This document shows, in pieces, positions 1 to 12,791 of a DNA stretch of 64,000 nucleotides. Within the stretch, counting starts at the first letter, position 1. Each line of letters begins with the position of its first letter. A program made the position numbers and the translations under genes. The stretch comes from Prostheceraeus crozeri. Lineage: Eukaryota > Platyhelminthes > Polycladida > Euryleptidae. Location of the stretch: contig CAJQUW010007746.1 of NCBI GenBank assembly GCA_907163375.1, positions 1-64,000 of the forward strand, given 5' to 3'. Under the pieces are notes generated by a model, which saw only the letters and a program-made list of their open reading frames with translations, was not told where the DNA came from and made no database searches.

Positions 1-2529
1 TTTTTTTACTACTTCAGAAACATAATTCAATACTAAATTCAACTACTATACTAATTCAAACAAAAGATTAACCAGCGGTACATGGATTATTATATTCTCA
101 AACATTTATTTTCAAATCCCGTGATCTGTCGAATAGGAAGAACAGGCTGATGCGGACGACGAATATATATTTTTTTAAATATTGCTTTTTTATTAGTTTT
201 TATTTTTATTAGAAAAAAATTTTATTTTAAATAAAATTTATTTTTTTCATTATATAAAAAAATTTACTTTTTTATTGTTTTAAAATGAACGTTACAATTG
301 TGGTGGAGTGCATATATCCGATAATGTGAATTAGAAATAGAAATAAAAAATTATAATCATGAAAACTGGAGACGTATTATCTGGTCCATTGTTCTTTTAT
401 ATCTTCCGCAACAAAATAAAGAGTTTAACAAGAATAATGTAACAATATGTTGATACACAAAAATCAATGATTAAAAAGAAAAATTATAAACGATGTTTGT
501 GGGTTCCACTGATGAATGAATTTAAGTGTCCATAAACTTAATGAACAAATTCTTTAAACGAAAAATTAATATAGAAACTTGATAAAATGGAATAGAGAGC
601 TAGAAGCAGAGTGTCGCAAAAAGTTTTTTAAAAAAGATTCTGAACAAGCAAAAAATTTTAATATTACTTTCTATATAAAGTTTAAATTGCTGTCATTAAA
701 AAATAATAACAACAGATAAAATTATTGATATGAAAGAACAATTAGGAAGTGAAAAATAGAAAAATCTGCCTGAAAGAATTAAAAAAGAAATTTAAAAAAC
801 AGTTTACAAATATTACATTCCAAAAAGTGTATGATGGAATTAAGTTCCTAAAAATTACTCAACAGAATGAAATAAGATTATAAATAGAGAATAATAAATA
901 TTTTTATTGTGAAGTAAAACTCACTAATCACGTAAAATAGTTGATTAAATGAAAACTCTTAATAATCAATTTAGAAAAATTGAATTTAAGATTAAAATTT
1001 ACAAGGAGAAAACTCTAAAGAAAAAATAGAGAAACAGTTAGATGCTGTTTTAAAAAGACAATATAATCAGTGATTCATATAAAATTTCAGTAGTTTAAAT
1101 GCTCTGTTACTACTTTTAAAGCGGACGGGTGAAGAATGAATCAGACTAGAGCAGGAAAAGATACAAGATTAATAGAAAAGATATTATAGTACATCACACG
1201 CTGACTTGGAACGATCGATATAGGCAAAGGGCAAAAATAATGAATTTAATTAATGATTTAGTTCACGAAAGTTTAATAGATATGTTGGACAATTCACACA
1301 CGGGTAAATCTTTGAACGGACCTTGAGTCCAGTGGCTTATGCCGAGAGGCTCGGGTAAATCCTTAAATCGGACCAAAGGTCTCAGGTTACTAAACAATCG
1401 TAAATATTTGTGTTCACAATAGTTCAAATTTTATTGGACCTAAATAATGCATTATAAATTTGATAAACACAATCATGTTAAAATTGTATTTGCTTCAATA
1501 TCAAAAAATAGCACATAATTGAACCATCCGATGAATATTATATGGTTTACCATTTTTAAAAATTGTAGAAGAAAATAGAGTTCAAAAATGGGAATGGAAG
1601 CCGGTTTTAGTTATCTGGATGTATTGGAAAAAGTATCGTTAACTTCTTAAAAATAATAAAGATTTTTAGTGATTACATCTGCTGAAAAGAGACAGAAACT
1701 GACTATAGGTAGTACAGCATATAGTGCATATATAAAATGCTATTAAGTCTCCAAAACTCGAATTATTAAAAATACAACCCCAGATGCTATACGTAAACTT
1801 AGGAATGATGTCTGAAAGAGCCAATGAAATAAATTAAAAAACTTTCAGAGGGAAAACCAAAAAACGCAAAATATGTGCTATACGTTAAGCTGTCGGGTCG
1901 TATGGATAGGGGTTATTAAACAGGAGCGAAGAAAGAAAAAACAGGCGTTAGCCTTAGAATTAGAACTAGGAAACGTTCAATTGGGATAAATAAGAGGAAA
2001 TGATCTAGCATAATTCTAAAATTATGTTTTATTAAAAATTTTTTTTATAGTAAATTTTTTTAATTACATTTTTAGATTTTAAAAATTTTTTTAGTTTATG
2101 AAATTAAAAAATTTTTTACGTCGATGTGTAGAGAAAAAAACATATAAGGTCAAATATTTTTTTTTTCAAAATGTCTTGTTATTGAAAAAATAAAATTTAA
2201 GATTTTAGACTGATCCTCCGTTCAGTCAAGTTACAATCATAAAATGTGTAATGACTATATAAGATATATTGCATAATGTAATCCCGATGATCCTTCAGTA
2301 GAGGGTGTAATATAGAGACTGAGAAGGATGATATTTAATTTTTGATGTTGATAATCTATAAAGTAATTTATAAATTATTACATATCTCACTTGATTCTAT
2401 TTTTACACTTGTGATTTTTCTGATTACTTTTTTTTAGATGGCAATTTTTACATCACCATACCAGATACCGATAATATTGCATATAGAGAAATAATTTTAT
2501 TGTCCAAAGATTTATTTACCACCAACCCT
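1..2529. other. AT-rich stretch without a recognisable gene
   Basis: Strongly AT-rich sequence with many short A and T runs. Stop codons are dense in all frames and I recognise no protein motif, RNA gene or terminal repeat. It may be heavily decayed transposon sequence or poorly resolved assembly, since the left 16 kb of the window shows signs of single-base indels. Nothing further can be supported. Confidence 0.5.
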
Positions 2530-2558
2530 CCCCCCCCCCCCCCCCCCCCCCCCCCCCC
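2530..2558. repeat. Poly-C tract, 29 C
   Basis: An uninterrupted run of 29 C, preceded by CCCT and followed by ATGCGGTCCCCC. A C-homopolymer of this length is rare in AT-rich animal DNA. The complementary strand could form stacked G structures, and the tract length is likely to be unreliable in sequencing. Confidence 0.95.
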
Positions 2559-5500
2559 ATGCGGTCCCCCGTCCTAAGATGCTGAAATCTCAAAATCATT
2601 ATTGAAACTCAATAAGTGATTCTCCAGGTGTGTAATTGATACACATGCATTATTTTTGTTATCAAATTGGTGAGTGTAAATTATTAAAAAGTATGAAAAT
2701 GCGATAAGGTATAGGTTTTCTGTATGATTACTAATAAATGGATATTTTATAATTGTTGAGATATGATTTAACTCATCGCTGGAAAAAGAAATGCAGCAGG
2801 AATTGCTTGAGAAAGATGAGGTGAGAAAAATATTGCTCAAAGCATTATATATTGAAATGAAAACAAATAATATAGTGCATATATATAAATAGAAGAAGAC
2901 GTATGATAGACATCGTATCGTTATGTGTTAACAAGATAAAAGAGTAAATAAACCAGACAGTAATATTGGTCATTAGTTCTCCATTTATTCGGAATAATAT
3001 TTAGATTATTGTACAAAAATATCTTAGTCAATTAAAATTTAAATATAATAATTCATCGCACAGCAAATAATGATATTTTTAATACTTTTATAGGGTATGA
3101 CTGGAAAAAAAAAGGAAAAAAAGCATATCTAAAATTAGTATATTTTATTAGACTTGAATGGTGGAATAGCAATATTACTCCTAGTTAGAGGATACAGTAA
3201 AATAGATATTGCAAAAAAAGAAGTTATATAGTTATTACTAACAACCAATCATCAGTAAAATTATTTTAAGCGTTACTGCTAGTTCAGTAAAACTTTTTCC
3301 ATAGAACTCAAAGATTTTAACTGGCATTTTACTAGAAAAACTTGCGAATTACTCAAGGATATTATATTATATATACTAACTTAGTTCAATAAGTAATATA
3401 AATTCTCAAAAGTTTATTATGTATAAATTCGAAGAACATTATTAATTTATTTCATATTGATACCAATGTCGAAAGTTATAACAAGGGTTGTTCATTAAAT
3501 CATAAACACGATACGATATTCGATATCAATTGTATCCATTAAATAAGAGTCGTTGATAACCAATTTTCAAGTTATGGTAAGGTGTATGATTTGCTTATAG
3601 ATATCTTTGTATTAGATATTAGGAGTTAGTACACAAATTATTAAGCGACCTGGGATTGGTGAGACATATATATCCTCTAGTTTTCTTAGTATTCGATTTA
3701 AGTGGCACAATCTGAAGATTATTATCAAGAATCTGGTTGTGATAATAAATTTGTTGTAACAATTATTATTGAAAAAAAAGTTTTCATACAACTTCATTTT
3801 GATAGGCTTATTGGTTTATGTGATGATATATGAGTATGTAAAAATATTCTATTGATAATTTCTTAATGGAAACGATGGCATAAGGAAGAGGTCTTAATTA
3901 AATTTTTAGATTAAAACTGTTTGTAATAATCTTTAAAAATTCATTCTATAACTAGTTAACAGATTTAAAATTTTTCCCTAACAATTAAATATATTGTTTT
4001 ATTAAATTAAAAAATGTCGCAATTCACAAGCTATGATTAAAGTAATAATTAATAAAACTGTTTTGAATTAAATTACGCTACATTGTTGACAAAAAATACC
4101 CATAAAAAAACTATTACCGGTTTAACGAAATAAAAAAAAAATTTGTTAAAAATAAGTATTAAATAAGTTGATTAAACCGCAAATGATTAGAGATTGATTC
4201 TAAATTACAAGATGGAAAAGTTAAGAAAAGAATGGTGGGATTACTATCTCCATTACATTCGCACCTAATAATAGGGTGGGAATATAAGCATAGCCTGTCT
4301 GTTGCCGAGGAAGTTGAGATATGAAGTGTTAGAGCAGGTGGAAGAGCTGTATTGTGTATTGTCATGACTGTAAGATAAAGTAAATAATTCAAGAGTAAGA
4401 AAATATGGTCAGGCATTTAGAAGAACAGAGAAAACGTCATAAGATAGAGGAAGTTATAGAGAGAAAGATAGTTGGTTAGGGAGCATAATATAGTGAAGGA
4501 GTAGTAGATAATTTCATTAGGTAATTACTTTATTTAGTTGATGTAGGAAAACGAGTTATTAGAAAACGAATGTTTATTAAAAATATTCCGCAATGCAGTA
4601 TTGTTTGATGATATATAATGAAATTAAAGAAACTAATTGATGGTTCTGGAATATATCTAAAGGGACCTAGTATGATAAGGTAAAAATATTATTTTTTTAT
4701 TTTATATTTTTTTAAAATGAATTCTACAAATTCATAATAAATTTAATTATGAATTAAAAATTTCTAATTTGGATTTTTTTGAATTATCTCCTTAAAAGTA
4801 CTTTAATACCTGCAAAAATTTTGTCAGCAATATATGCAGGTGCCATATACAAAAAGCATTTTAGAAAACTTTCTGGATAATATTATTTGGATAGTAAATA
4901 TTCGAAAGGAAATAACATCTTCATTATGGTCATTTTAAAAATATACCGGTCAGGTACCAGCGAATATATATAAGAGATTAGATGAGTTTATTTAATCCGA
5001 AACCAGGTGATGAACCAATGAATTAGAGTAGATGCCAGCAGCTCTTACAGGCATAGTTTGGTTTATTCATCGAAACATGACCTAAGTTCTCGGATGTAGA
5101 CTGATAAGGAGTATGATTCATGATATTTTAGTTAGTATCAAAATCCTACATTATAGAGAGAAAATATTGAAAGTGATTGTTTTTTGTTAGTTAAGAAAGC
5201 TTTGTTACAAGCTAAAATTATTATTCGGTTCTGGGTTTTATGTATTTTTTAAAATGAAACGAGCTAAAGATGTCTCAGAGTGCAACGCATCGAGATAAAT
5301 CCTACGCGTCTGAAAACTGTATATGTCGAATTGACTAGGGACGTATGCGTCTTGAAATCCAAAGGAAAAGTTTAGAAAGCCGAAATATCTATTGAAAAGT
5401 AAAGAGAGTAATTTTTAATAATAGTTGAATTTTGGATAGTTGCCTGATACTTATTCATTATGCCGACAAAATAGATTCTGATATAAATACGCATTGACCG

Positions 5501-6985
5501 TTATAGATTTTTATACACTAGCAGATACGATTGGGTAAAGCCTTTAAATTAGAGAGAAATAATAAACAAAAAATGTGGGATCTGTCAGTTAAATATGCGT
5601 TTGAAGAGAAATCTTTAGGAGAAACTTAATAGAGGAGAAAGCCAAAAAAAAGATATATAAAAAATTGTTTGTTGATATAAAGGAGTCGGAATGTTTTATA
5701 ACCGAAACGTTCAGCCACTATTTGAATAATGTTAATATTCAACTGAAAAAAATAGCAGGGAAGCCCCATCGTAGTGATAGAAAGATTCATCGGACGCTTA
5801 ATATATTCTATGTTTGTAGACGTTATATAGTTGATAGAGACGTCCGTAGTGATCTGTATCAGTATATTAGTATACGTAAATATATAATTAACGTAGGCGT
5901 AGTAAATATATTATACTGCTAGTGAATGATTATATTAAGTCTGCGTAGGTAGTAATTCGTTATGATAAATCTACGGTATAGTGACGTAGTTGTAGAATAG
6001 ATAAGATTCACAATACAGGACGCTAAAATTAAATAAATAAAAAATAATAGATTATTTCAACATATGTACGGAGCAAAGAAGAAATCAGAAATGGATTGAA
6101 GATATTTACCAGGGAAATTTGTTAGGAGCAGTACAATAATAAAGTTCATAAAGGTATTGAAGAAGAGAAACCAGCCATTAGAAGACTTCTGACGACCTGA
6201 TTTAATTCTCGGAAAGAAAATATATCTCGAAATAATTATATCGGATTTATGAGAGTATAGTAATCATGAATTGTACTCAGAAACAATAAGCAGAAAAAAT
6301 ATTAAAAATTTGGTGATAGATGGGTTGAATATTTAAGTATTAAGAATAAATTTGAAAAAGGTTTTCTTCGTTTTGGCTTTTGGGACCTAAAGAAAATAAT
6401 TTGAAGTTTCTAAAAAGAAAAATCAAATTATCCGATAATAGAGATTTATTATGAAATCAAAGATTTATGTTAATGAGGATATCAGAGGCCATCCACGGCA
6501 TCGTAACATGTTCAGAAGTGAATTATTTAAGCGATGATAAATCGATTTGAAGACACCATTGCAAGATAACGCATCCAATATCAGTAATTAGTCTAACTAT
6601 AATTTAGTAGAAAGATAAATTCAATATGATCATTACCATCGAGCTAACAAATTATTTAGCAGTTTTTTTAGAGAAGAGAAGACGACATTTAGGTGTAACA
6701 GTTACTGTGAAAGTATATCGTTGTTTTTAAAAGTAAGTGCTTTGGACTTTAATTCCGTGGAGAGTGGTCATTGTTTGTAAACGAAATTAGGTTTATTCGA
6801 GATGAGGCTAAATATTATAAGCTCTTTATTTTAAGAAGAATTTTTTATAACTATATTTACGATTTCCGATTTTTATTATGAATTCTGACGGAATCTATAT
6901 TCATTTTTTAAAAGGAACCTTCGCTTCTATTAATTGACTCTGTAATACTCTTCGCATTGGGATGACAACTAGGCCCCTCTCAACC
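2559..6985. other. AT-rich stretch, no gene recognised
   Basis: No reading frame here resembles a known family. The longest on the plus strand is 85 codons at 5665-5922, with a protein rich in I, Y, V and K and no motif I recognise. It is within what chance allows in this composition. No terminal repeats or RNA genes were seen. Confidence 0.5.
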
Positions 6986-6989
6986 CTTG

Positions 6990-7610
6990 ATTCAAAATTT
7001 TAAACTCAATCAATTGTAACGGTTTAGCTACTCCCTTTAGATAATATAGTTGTACTGATGACCCTACCGTATTGTCAATTTTACGATGAAAACAATTAGA
7101 TAATCATGGTCATAATACTTTTTAGTATGTAACAGATTTTTTGTAGTTCATTGGTAAACCATTACTACTGTCATCATTGGTTTTTATAGCCTCTATGGAG
7201 CCTTACCTTATTTCAATTTTGGACGAAGAAACAATTGATATCATGGCATTAATACGCATTTTCTGATTGTCAACTATACATTCTTTTATTTCTCGATTGA
7301 TAAACCCTATACTACCTCTGTCGCAGCTCATTGTGATATATCTTATAGTTTTCTAAATGAGCCTTACTTTATTTCATTTTGAGCGAGAAACATTTGTAAT
7401 CATGGCATAATACATTTTCTTGTCAACATATTTTATTCGTTGTAATGCCATACCTACTTGTCCTCATTGGTTTTTATAGTTTCTATGGGAGCATTCTTAC
7501 ACTTATTTTACTCATACAGAAATAGTCAATTGTATCGCATAGCGCATAACACATTTTGTAACAATATTATTTTAACTTCGTTGTAAAACCATGCCTGACT
7601 TTGTACACTA
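6990..7610. repeat. Diverged tandem repeat, about 140-165 bp unit, four copies
   Basis: The motif series CATTGGTTTTTATAG, then GAGCCTTACTTTATTTCA, then AATCATGGCATAATAC, then a GTTGATAAACC-like segment recurs in the same order starting near 7036, 7177, 7327 and 7464. Copies differ by many substitutions and small indels, so this is an old or poorly resolved tandem array with no coding capacity. Confidence 0.6.
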
Positions 7611-7879
7611 GTACTTGTCTGTGATGGTGAATAAAAATACACTATGTTCAACAGATGGAAATCGTAGAGTTGATTTCATTTTGCATCGAGTTATTTTAAA
7701 GAAATATTTTTAGACACATAAGTTAAATTTTTATCTCATATTTTAAAAACCTGAAAAAAAGTGGTGATATAAGTAAATTCTAGAGTTGTCTTTATTTAGA
7801 GGTCAATGAGAGATTGTAATTCACATAGTAATTTGAGCATGCTCTATTTTAGACACATAGTGTGTTATGATTTTTCGCT

Positions 7880-8400
7880 GTCGTCCGTTCTCAGTCCTTA
7901 GGAACGGTTCTATATAATTTCTCATGATTTTTAAGGTGTGGTTTTGTGAATCTGAATGTAAAAATTGTAATTCTTCCTCTACAATTTTGAGATTCTTAAA
8001 CTTTTAAGATTTTTCGGTGTCCTGGAACGGTCATGATTTTGGAGGTGAAAACTTGTAAATTGTTATTCTCAAATTTTGAGATTTTGAAAATTTTGAAAAA
8101 TTGGGTAGCTTTTTAAAAAACGCCCTAAATTTTATGAATTTAGGAGATTCTTAAAAACCTGAAAAGGGGTTAAAATTCATGAAATCATTATGTATGTCGA
8201 CTACTTTTAAAAAAAACAGTACATCAAAAAATTTGAGAAATTTTGGCGTCTGTCTTCTGGAACGGTCTAAATTCATGAATTTAGGTCTTATTAGTAAACC
8301 TGAATAATAATGACATATAAATTGATAAATTTAGTCGTTTTTAAAGGTGTGCAATTTCTAAAAAATTGACAAAATGGTGGATGGTCACCTGGAACGGTCT
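7880..8400. repeat. Degenerate repeat field with a GGAACGGT motif
   Basis: The core GGAACGGT appears at about 7901, 8024, 8259 and 8391. It is usually preceded by a TTTTTCGG/TTTTGGCG..TC segment and followed or interspersed by AAATT(C)ATGAATTTAGG and TTAAAAACCTGAA segments (8125-8160 and 8270-8300). Spacing is irregular, about 120-235 bp. It looks like a decayed minisatellite or repeated subterminal transposon sequence. Confidence 0.45.
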
Positions 8401-8439
8401 TTTGCCCATTACTCTACAGGCACTTCGATCACTATATTA

Positions 8440-8600
8440 TGATTGCGTCAGGGGAGTCCTGCAGTGGCAAGGGACGGGAGGGCACAGGGGGGGGGGCATC
8501 GCTGACGGGGGTAAATTGGCATCGGGAGGCCGAGTCGGGGAGGTGATGCAGACAGAGAAGAGGAAGTCCAATCTCAGGGGGGGTCATGTGGGGCCAAGAT
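8440..8600. other. G-rich island
   Basis: A sharp compositional switch within AT-rich DNA. The plus strand has many G runs of 3-9, including a run of nine or more G near 8490 and seven near 8580, which are candidates for G-quadruplex structure. It lies immediately upstream of the Gypsy pol remnant. No coding function is apparent. Confidence 0.6.
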
Positions 8601-8629
8601 AAGAATGAATAATTCAAAGATAAAGATAT

Positions 8630-10175
8630 TTAGAAAATCTTGATAGCCATTTCCAGCATGTCGATTCCGAACAGAAAGAAAGGATAAAAGAAATAATTAA
8701 AGAGCACAAAGGAATATTTGAACGGCCGATCATCCGCAAATAACTACGTGGGCAGAACATGATGGTTTGATCGAATTATCTGAAGAAAGGCCAATGTTTT
8801 AAAACAGAGTCCGTGCAGAATGGAAAAAAATTCCAGAGAAGAGAGAAATTATGAAAAAGGAAAGAAAACAGAAAAATATCAGAAAGATCATAACTAATAG
8901 AAAATAGCAACAGCAATTGGAGTTCACCATGCATTTTGGTACCAAAACCAGATTAAAACTCATCGTTTTTGCAGCCGATTATAGAAAAGTAAATGAATTG
9001 ACAATCGCAGACAATTATCCCTTGCCGAATATGGAGGGCGAGACTTGCATTGAACAAGTAGGAGATTCGAAAATAATCAGCAAGTTTGACTTATTGAAAG
9101 GATATTATCAAGTTCCTTTAACAGAAAAAAAAAATAAATGAGCAAAGCGAATTTCAGCCTTCGTCACGAAGTATAAATAAAGGGTTTATGTCTTTTCAAT
9201 ACAAAGTTATGCCCTTCGGAATGAAAAATGCCGCATCAACATTTCAAAGACTAGCTAATAAGTCATCGAAAATTTAGACAACTGGAAAAAATACTGGACG
9301 CCGGACGGGGGACGCCGTATATATTGACGACTTAATCGTTTATAGTAATTACTGGCCAGATCACTTGGAACAAATACGAAAATTATTCCAAGAATCGGCG
9401 AATAAATGCATATTATGTATCGAATGGCCGATATCGATTTTAACAATCAACCTCAGCAAAAGCGAGATTGGGAGTGATAACAGTCGCATCTTTCTAACTA
9501 AACTATTTAGGTTTTGAAATCGGCACATGCGAAAATAGAATAATTAAAACCTGTTATGGCAAAAGTTCAAGCCGTTGTAAACTTTCCTGTACCTAACTCA
9601 AGAAAGGAACTAAGAAGATTCCTTGGTATGGCTGGGTATTATAGAAAATTTTGCACAATAAAAATTACGCTGATGTTGTACACCCTTTGACAAGCCTCAC
9701 GAGCCCAAAAATAAAATATACTTGGAGTAATGAATGCCAAGTAGCTTTCGAACAAGTCAAAACAATGCTGGCATCGTCACCGATTTTATCAGTACCTACA
9801 TTTGAAAAGCCATTCAAATTATTGTTGATGTAGCGGCCTTGGTCTTGGTGCATTGTTGGCTCAAGTTGATGAGGAAGGGAACGAGCATTCATTATCATAT
9901 TATTCGATGAAATTCAATCATTACGAAAGAAATTACAGTACGATTGAAAAAGAAGGCCTAGCTTTGGTTCAAAGTTTGAGACACTTTGCGTATTTCCTCA
10001 AAGGCGGCGAGCTAACTTTTGTTTACACATATCACAATCCGTTAGTTTTAATTTACAGATTGAAATATGACAATCAGAGACTTTTGTGATGGAGTCTGTT
10101 GGTACAGGAATATAATATTATCATTCAACATGTACCCGGGAGAAGATAACATCATAGCAGATCGTTTGTTCGAGA
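8630..10175 (+). pseudogene. Ty3/Gypsy-type pol remnant (RT and RNase H)
   Basis: A retrotransposon polymerase split over several frames. In order: an RT N-terminus around 8640-8720 with a KEHKGIFE-like segment; DYRKVNELTIADNYPLPN near 8960-9020; SKFDLLKGYYQVPLTE near 9080; MPFGMKNAASTFQR near 9210-9250; catalytic YIDDLIVYS near 9320; ELRRFLGMAGYYRKF near 9610-9655; and an RNase H segment with NYSTIEKE near 9930 and an IIADRL end near 10150. These are Ty3/Gypsy hallmarks. No gag, protease or integrase was found. Frameshifts occur about every 100-200 bp and an insertion of about 20 bp sits before the YIDD box, so it cannot be functional as read. Confidence 0.85.
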
Positions 10176-10222
10176 AGTTAAATAAAAATGTGATTTTTAT
10201 TTTTTTTTGGTAATGAGGGGCG

Positions 10223-10892
10223 TGTTGTGTGCCTAGGCAGTTTTGTCTTCTATGCTTTATTATGCATTTATTATGCATTTTATTGTTTTGTGAGAGCAAT
10301 CTCCATTCCATTGTTGATACTGTGGAGCAATAACTTTTTCCGCGCGCAATGCATTTCAAGTTTCCTATGTCATACAAAAGATCCAACTTGTCAGCTATCT
10401 ACGGTACATGGTAACTGACAACAGGACATGACATGTCATCAGACAATGGATGACCAAACAAATTGGTAGCTGACCGTGAGCTAGAAACTTCACAGACGTA
10501 TTAATTTTTAAACGCGGCTGCTGATGAATCATGCGCCTATCCGATCCCCATTCGCTCACGCATTCTTAGGTCTCTCCAAGCCGAAGTTGTCGGGCGAGAA
10601 TATAGCCGTTTCGTTGACGGTGTTGAGCAGCCTATCGTCTATGTGCGAACTATCATCGAACTGCTGCGGACGTGATCACCACGGCTTGTGATGATGGTCC
10701 TTGAGCAAGAATCTGGAGACTCTGTTGGTGCTGGTGACTGTCTTATAATATGTGAACGTTTACCATCTGTCCTGTAAGGACTATGGTTTGCCTACCATTT
10801 ATTTATTTTCACAATATTAATTCATCCACATTTTTCATTTACATTTTTCAATCATATGTTTGGGAATATTAAGAAAATAATAACCCGTAACA
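10223..10892 (+). repeat. Possible LTR following the Gypsy pol remnant
   Basis: The segment starts TGTTGTGTGCC just after a G-rich AATGAGGGGCG tract and ends AACCCGTAACA. That gives the TG...CA termini, preceding purine tract and ending common in Gypsy LTRs, and it sits about 50 bp after the last pol homology. A polyadenylation-like ATTTATTTT lies near 10800. No second copy occurs in the window, so the assignment rests on position and termini only. Confidence 0.4.
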
Positions 10893-10932
10893 AGTAAAAC
10901 ATTAATCTACGCAAGCAGATTGAAGATTTATA

Positions 10933-12789
10933 CAGATTGTTTCATAAAAAATGGATCACCCTTAAACATCGCCTTAAGTTCAACTTTGTCTAACTCCGCC
11001 AAACTTGAACGGAATTTCGTCTGAAATTTGAGAAGAAGATATGTCTAGTTGTATGCTTACTAATATAATTGTTGGAAATTTACAAGCATGAATATGGAGT
11101 TGTTTTCTGATTATAGATAAAAATGTAGTAGATAATTTGATCTTCATGTTAGCCAGTGTTACACAAAATCATTACCTCACTCTTATTTAAAAAAATTACA
11201 TTTGTTTCCTTTGTTAGGTAATATGTTGTTTCTACAAGCCAAAAAGCTATACCAAGCAAACAAAAAATAAAGAACAACTCGGTCAATCAGTTGGCACAAG
11301 TATATAGCACCATTATATTCATCAAACCAATAATGTAAACTGCTACATGTGGATTAACTGGACTTCTCATGTTCCATAGCTTCCTGACTTCGTTGCGGTA
11401 GGTAAATTGTTTGGTGCAGCACTTACATGATTGCTATTCAGCTAGAAATCTATCTCTTACCGGTGGAGAGAAACAATACAAAGGCAATTAAATAAAGACA
11501 CATAACGAAGATCGCATGTTCACAAAAGGGCAAAGTGTCAGATTGCTAGAGACTAGGGGTTTGGTTTTTTCTTTGCGAGCTACAAGCAAGCGAATCTAAA
11601 TGTCCTTAGACACAAATGTGCATCGATGGCAATAATGATGATTTTTGACTCTGTCGTAACGTTTAATAGAGGGCTCTGGCCGTCCACCGCAAAAATCCAA
11701 GCGTAGTGAGAACCGCCTAATTTTGAGATTTGTTTAAAGTTGATGATCCAAAGTCTCTCGTTAACTGAGATGGCTTCCGGCTGCACTAGACTCGTTCTAT
11801 TTCTATAGTCCACTATTCGTCGAAGACTTTATTGAGTCGGGAATTTTCACAAGAGCTAGTAAGAGGCCCTCTCAGATCGAATTATAGAGATCAGCATACA
11901 AAAAAAGACGTCTCAGATGGGCAATGAGTCATTGTCACTGGCGAACGAAAATCAATGGGATCGGGGTTGATTGTTTTCCTGGTCTGATGAGGGCATCAGT
12001 CCGTCTGAAGGATAGTGATGGTCGATTGAGATTATGGATAAAATGTTCTGATCAGGAAATTCCGAGACATTTACATCGTCCCCGGGTACCAAAAAGGTGG
12101 TTGCGACCTTCTATGATTTGGGCTGGCGTTTTTTTTTTGGAGACCAAATGGCCGCTTGAACTTCACATACAGCAAGGAACCATGAATTCTGTAACGCTAT
12201 GTGAATGTTTTACGATTATGATATGAACATTGGCCAAATGACAGGATCAACTGAGATTGATCCATCGACTTGTGTTATTTTTATTTCGACATGGATGATA
12301 ATGCTACGTGTCACGGAAGTAGAGTAGTAGAGAATCAACTTATGCAACTGTCTCAATTAGGGCTTGTATAGGACATAATCTTGGCCAGCTCGTTCTCCTG
12401 ATCTGAATCCCATAGAAAATGTGATGGAGTATTCTAAAACGTAACGTTCGTCGTTCAACTGATACCTACAGGATGGCGTATCACAACTTACGTCACTGTT
12501 AAAAAGAGAGTGGAGAAAGTTAGATCAGTCAAAAATTCAACGATATCATCGAATCAATGCCTAGACGAATTGGTAATGTCATTGACAATAAGGGTAGGGC
12601 CACAAAATATTAGCTTCTTAAGGAATAACATACCGTTACTGTATCATAGCTTATCAGATTATATTAAAGGACATTTTTTAAATATATTAGGGACATTGAA
12701 ATAACATGAAAAATGCTTTCTGTATCATACTTACTGTTTTTTTATTTAGTCTAATTTTAGGATGATCCAACTTTTTATGAAACGGACTG
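10933..12789 (+). mobile_element. Tc1-type DNA transposon, copy 1
   Basis: The left end CAGATTGTTTCATAAAAAA.TGGATCA and the reverse complement of the right end CAGTCCGTTTCATAAAAAGT.GGATCA form terminal inverted repeats of about 30 bp. TA dinucleotides flank the element at 10931-10932 and 12790-12791, the Tc1/mariner target site. It holds a broken DDE transposase. A second, internally deleted copy in the same orientation lies at 15273-16422, and the two differ mostly by one-base indels. Confidence 0.85.
11640..12470 (+). pseudogene. Tc1-family transposase, frame-broken
   Basis: Pieces of the transposase lie in order on the plus strand but in different frames: an N-terminal GSGRPPQKSKRSENRLILR segment (helix-turn-helix linker, about 11655-11725), an RLRWAMSHCHW segment near 11910-11940, a SDE box (first acidic residue) near 11970, SDGRLRLWIKCSDQEIPRH near 12020, SMIWAGVFF near 12110, a DDNA-like box near 12295, and WPARSPDLNPIENV near 12380-12425. 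The last is diagnostic for Tc1 DDE transposases. At least five frame changes make it non-functional as written, although some may be sequence errors. Confidence 0.85.
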
Positions 12790-12791
12790 TA

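Noticed and set aside
8366-8617. Overlapping plus and minus frames
   Set aside because: Produced by the G-rich island, with no protein family signature.
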